Below are positions 61,691 through 64,000 of a DNA stretch of 64,000 nucleotides, one piece after another. Both the position numbers and the translations under genes were made by a program. Under the pieces are notes generated by a model. That model worked only from the letters and a program-made list of their open reading frames with translations, did no database searches and was not told where the DNA came from. The DNA lies in assembly GCF_000744655.1 (NCBI RefSeq), contig NZ_JQMJ01000004.1, forward strand, positions 1,860,001 through 1,924,000. The letters are read 5' to 3'. Every line of letters starts with the position of its first letter. The stretch's first letter is position 1. The stretch comes from Streptacidiphilus rugosus AM-16 (GTDB lineage: Bacteria; Actinomycetota; Actinomycetes; Streptomycetales; Streptomycetaceae).

Positions 61691-62458
61691 TCAGGCGACG
61701 TTGACCTGCGCGGCCTGGCTCATGGTCGGCGCCGACCAGAAGGCGCCCCCGTAGTACCAGGCGTAGGTGCCTGTGCCGGACGCCTTCACCTCGGCGCTCA
61801 TCGAACCGTGGCTGTCGGTCCGCGTCGTCGCCACCCTCTGCCACGGGGAGCCGTTCGCGGGGCGGAAGAGCAGCTGCACGACCGCGCCGGGGTTGTAGAC
61901 CCAGAGCCTGCTGCCCCAGTCCGGCTTGGTGAGCTGGCCCTCGATCTGCATCGCCTGGCCCGGCCTGGCGATCGGCAGGACCCCGCTGATCACCGCGGCG
62001 GCCGCCTTCTGGATCGAGAAGGTGCCGGCGGTGTCCGACTCGAAGCGGTCGCCGTCGTTGGCGTTGGCCGTCGCCTGGACGTGCCAGCGGCCCGCCATGT
62101 CGTCGAAGACCTGGCGCCGGCTCACGTCGACCGTGGCGGTCCCGCGGCAGACCGAGATCTGCTTGGACTTCGCCTGGCAGGTGGTGGCGGTCGGCCTGAG
62201 CACGCCGTAGTTGCTGCCCCAGATGCCGACGTGGTCGACGGACCTGATCCCCGACTTGTCCTCGGCCGTCACCGCGAAGTCGAAGGTGGTCCGGTCGGTG
62301 GGGCCGAGCACCACCGGCTTTCCGCCGTTGACCTCCACGGACAGGATTCTGGTGTCGCCGCTGGACTGGCGCTGGCCGATCGAGGGCAGCACGATGCCGC
62401 CGACCGCGAGCACCCCCGACACCAACAGGAGCACGGACCTTCTGCGCATCTTCCTCAT
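61691..62458 (-). CDS. DUF5707-like exported protein
   Basis: This 255-residue protein has a signal peptide (residues 4-24), then two beta-rich domains. The pattern ILSVEVNGGKPVVLGPTD, IRSVDHVGIWGSNYG, CRGTATVDVSR and a later QLTKPDWGSRLWVYNPG resembles DUF5707 as I recall it. Two cysteines in the first domain may pair. No function is known. The ATG at 62458 is chosen; a second ATG nine bases later is possible. Its stop directly abuts that of ybaK. Confidence 0.65.
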   Translation of the reverse strand: MRKMRRRSVLLLVSGVLAVGGIVLPSIGQRQSSGDTRILSVEVNGGKPVVLGPTDRTTFDFAVTAEDKSGIRSVDHVGIWGSNYGVLRPTATTCQAKSKQISVCRGTATVDVSRRQVFDDMAGRWHVQATANANDGDRFESDTAGTFSIQKAAAAVISGVLPIARPGQAMQIEGQLTKPDWGSRLWVYNPGAVVQLLFRPANGSPWQRVATTRTDSHGSMSAEVKASGTGTYAWYYGGAFWSAPTMSQAAQVNVA

Positions 62459-62596
62459 CCAACCGCTCGACCGGCACCCATTGTCCCCGAACGGCGGACC
62501 GACCCGGCCACCCCTGTCGACATCGTCGCCCGCGAGCGGCGTAGGCTCTACGGCGGCCGGGACTACCCCAGCGTCCGAGGCCTGGTGAGGGAGCAC

Positions 62597-63607
62597 GTGA
62601 ACACGGTGGCAACAGCAGGGACGGCGCAGCTCGCCGCCGGCGCCACTCTCTGCTGCTCGGTACGGGACGTCGTGAAGACGTACCGGGTCGGGCGCGGCGC
62701 GGCAGCCACCGAGGTGCGGGCCAACGCCGGCATCTCGCTGGAGATCCGCCGCGGCGAGGTCTTCGGCCTGCTGGGGCCGAACGGCGCCGGCAAGTCGACG
62801 CTGGTGCGCCAGCTGACCGGGCTGCTGCGTCCGGACGCGGGCGCCATCGAGATCCTCGGCCACGACATCGTCCGCCACCCGGACCGCGCCGCACGCCTGC
62901 TCGCCTATCTGGGCCAGGAGTCGACGGCGCTGGACGAGCTCACGGTGCACCTCGCCGTGGAGACCACCGCCCGGCTGCGCGGCCTGGGGGCCGCGGCCGC
63001 CCGCCGGACCACCGACGAGGTCGTCGAGGAGCTCGCGCTCGGCCCGATCGCGCAGCGACCGCTGGCCAAGCTCTCCGGCGGCCAGCGCCGACTGGCCTGC
63101 TTCGGCGCGGCGCTCGCGGGGCCGCGTCCGCTACTGGTGCTGGACGAGCCGACCACCGGCATGGACCCGATCGCGCGCCGTGCCGTCTGGTCCGCCGTGG
63201 ACCGCCGCCGCCGTGCGGACGGCACGACGGTGCTGCTGGTCACCCACAACGTCATCGAGGCGGAGACCGTGCTGGACCGGGTCGCGGTCATCGACGAGGG
63301 GCGGGTCATCGCCTGCGACACCCCCGGCGGCCTCAAGGCGATGGTCGACGGCGACGTCAGGCTGGACCTCGTCTGGCGCGAGGAGGCCCCCACCGCGCTG
63401 CCGCTGGTCGCGGCGCTCGCCCGCCGGGCCTCGGTGAACGGCCGCCGCTGGACGGTCCGGGCGACCCCGGAGGAGGCGCGCGAGCTGGTCGCCGAGGTGA
63501 CCTCGGGGCCCGCGTTCGCCGCCCTGGACGACTTCTCGCTCAGCACGCCCAGCCTGGAGGACGTCTACCTGCTGCTCGGCGGCCGACACGAGGGGTTCGA
63601 GAAGTGA
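62597..63607 (+). CDS. ABC transporter ATP-binding protein (DrrA-type exporter)
   Basis: This 336-residue ATPase has Walker A GPNGAGKSTLVRQL, Q-loop YLGQESTALDELTV, signature LSGGQRRLACFGAAL, Walker B LLVLDEPTTGMDP and an H-loop LLVTHNVIEAE, plus the DrrA-type C-terminal extension after residue 230. It probably drives an exporter with the overlapping permease gene. The GTG at 62597 has GAGGGAG three bases upstream; a GTG at 62585 is in frame. Confidence 0.88.
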   Translation: MNTVATAGTAQLAAGATLCCSVRDVVKTYRVGRGAAATEVRANAGISLEIRRGEVFGLLGPNGAGKSTLVRQLTGLLRPDAGAIEILGHDIVRHPDRAARLLAYLGQESTALDELTVHLAVETTARLRGLGAAAARRTTDEVVEELALGPIAQRPLAKLSGGQRRLACFGAALAGPRPLLVLDEPTTGMDPIARRAVWSAVDRRRRADGTTVLLVTHNVIEAETVLDRVAVIDEGRVIACDTPGGLKAMVDGDVRLDLVWREEAPTALPLVAALARRASVNGRRWTVRATPEEARELVAEVTSGPAFAALDDFSLSTPSLEDVYLLLGGRHEGFEK

Positions 63608-64000
63608 GCACGGTGTTCCCGCTGGCTCCGCGCGCCGCGCTGCTCCCCTCGCTGGGCGCGGTCTACCGGGCCCAGCTCTCCCGGGCCAGGGTGGCCAGGA
63701 TTCCGCTGATGTTCGTGGCGACCTTCCAGTCGCTCGGCATCCTGGTCATGATGCGCGGCGTCGTCGGCGCGCACGACACCGAGGCGGCGCGCGATGTCGT
63801 CGCGGGCTCCAGCGTGCTGGTGGTCGCCTTCGTGGCGCTGAACCTGCTGGCCCAGTACTTCGGCAGGCTCCGCGCGACCGGCGGCCTGGACCACTACGCG
63901 ACGCTTCCGGTCCCCGCCGCCTCGGTGGTGCTGGGCACGGCGGCGGCGTACGCGTCGTTCACCGTGCCGGGCACGGCGCTGACGGCCGCGGTCGGCTGCG
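63604..64000 (+). CDS. ABC transporter permease, 5' part only
   Basis: The open frame starts with a GTG that overlaps the ATPase stop (GTGA) and runs past the right edge, so only the first 132 codons are seen. It has a hydrophilic start and hydrophobic segments RIPLMFVATFQSLGILVMMRG, SSVLVVAFVALNLLAQY and ASVVLGTAAAYASFTVPGTA, typical of an ABC-2-type permease. It completes an exporter with the preceding ATPase. Confidence 0.85.
   Translation, partial: MSTVFPLAPRAALLPSLGAVYRAQLSRARVARIPLMFVATFQSLGILVMMRGVVGAHDTEAARDVVAGSSVLVVAFVALNLLAQYFGRLRATGGLDHYATLPVPAASVVLGTAAAYASFTVPGTALTAAVGC

Overview
The window is a high-GC actinobacterial chromosome segment with no plasmid, prophage or insertion-sequence signature. 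Gene content and order point to the family Streptomycetaceae: polA, liv ABC operon, ANTAR response regulator, pyruvate kinase, gltBD, trpA-trpB-trpM-trpC, trpE-hisI, then hisF-ridA-priA-hisH-hisB-hisC-hisD, a LON-domain protein and ybaK. From memory this order follows the S. coelicolor core around polA to hisD. The genus (Streptomyces, Streptacidiphilus or Kitasatospora) cannot be decided from the sequence alone. GTG starts, 1- to 8-bp stop/start overlaps and perfect GC hairpins between units are common.

Layout. 1-6801: a methyltransferase whose 3' end overlaps a convergent DUF3068 gene, a tiny membrane protein, polA, a hotdog thioesterase and an unknown membrane protein. 6966-12727: branched-chain amino acid ABC transporter (binding protein, two permeases, two ATPases), closed by a perfect 20-bp hairpin. 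12811-16221: ANTAR regulator, an odd short tRNA with anticodon CAA, a shortened HTH/LAGLIDADG-type protein and an amino acid permease. 16323-23453: pyruvate kinase, efeO-efeB, a secreted phosphoesterase behind a PHO-box-like repeat, and a lipoprotein. 23569-34862: gltBD, a VIT/CCC1 metal transporter with an iron-box-like palindrome, an ABC exporter and a divergent two-component system. 34915-36935: DsbA-like protein, MauE-like membrane protein and a frameshifted second DsbA-like gene.

37031-44195 is the tryptophan block read leftwards: hisI-trpE-TIGR02234 membrane protein, HGxxPAAW-type protein, DUF2752 protein, trpC, trpM, trpB, trpA. 44215-54256 is more accessory: WYL regulator, Septum_form-like protein, GH18 chitinase, small monooxygenase-fold protein, two MDMPI-fold proteins, PucR-type regulator, lipase and an MMPL transporter. 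54322-60102 is the his operon, with a RidA-family gene and a 50-residue membrane peptide embedded. 60425-64000 holds the LON-domain protein, ybaK, a DUF5707-like exported protein and an ABC transporter that runs off the right edge.

The main observations beyond routine annotation are: a dispersed inverted-repeat element at four sites; the pairing of a class-I-sized CAA tRNA with an internally shortened LAGLIDADG-type protein; a recurring TANNNT-N7-start arrangement that predicts leaderless transcripts for at least seven genes; and candidate operators (iron box, PHO box, dre-like box, WYL palindrome) that fit the genes they precede. I did not find a convincing new multi-gene system; the tRNA/LAGLIDADG locus and the dispersed repeat are the best candidates for undescribed biology.
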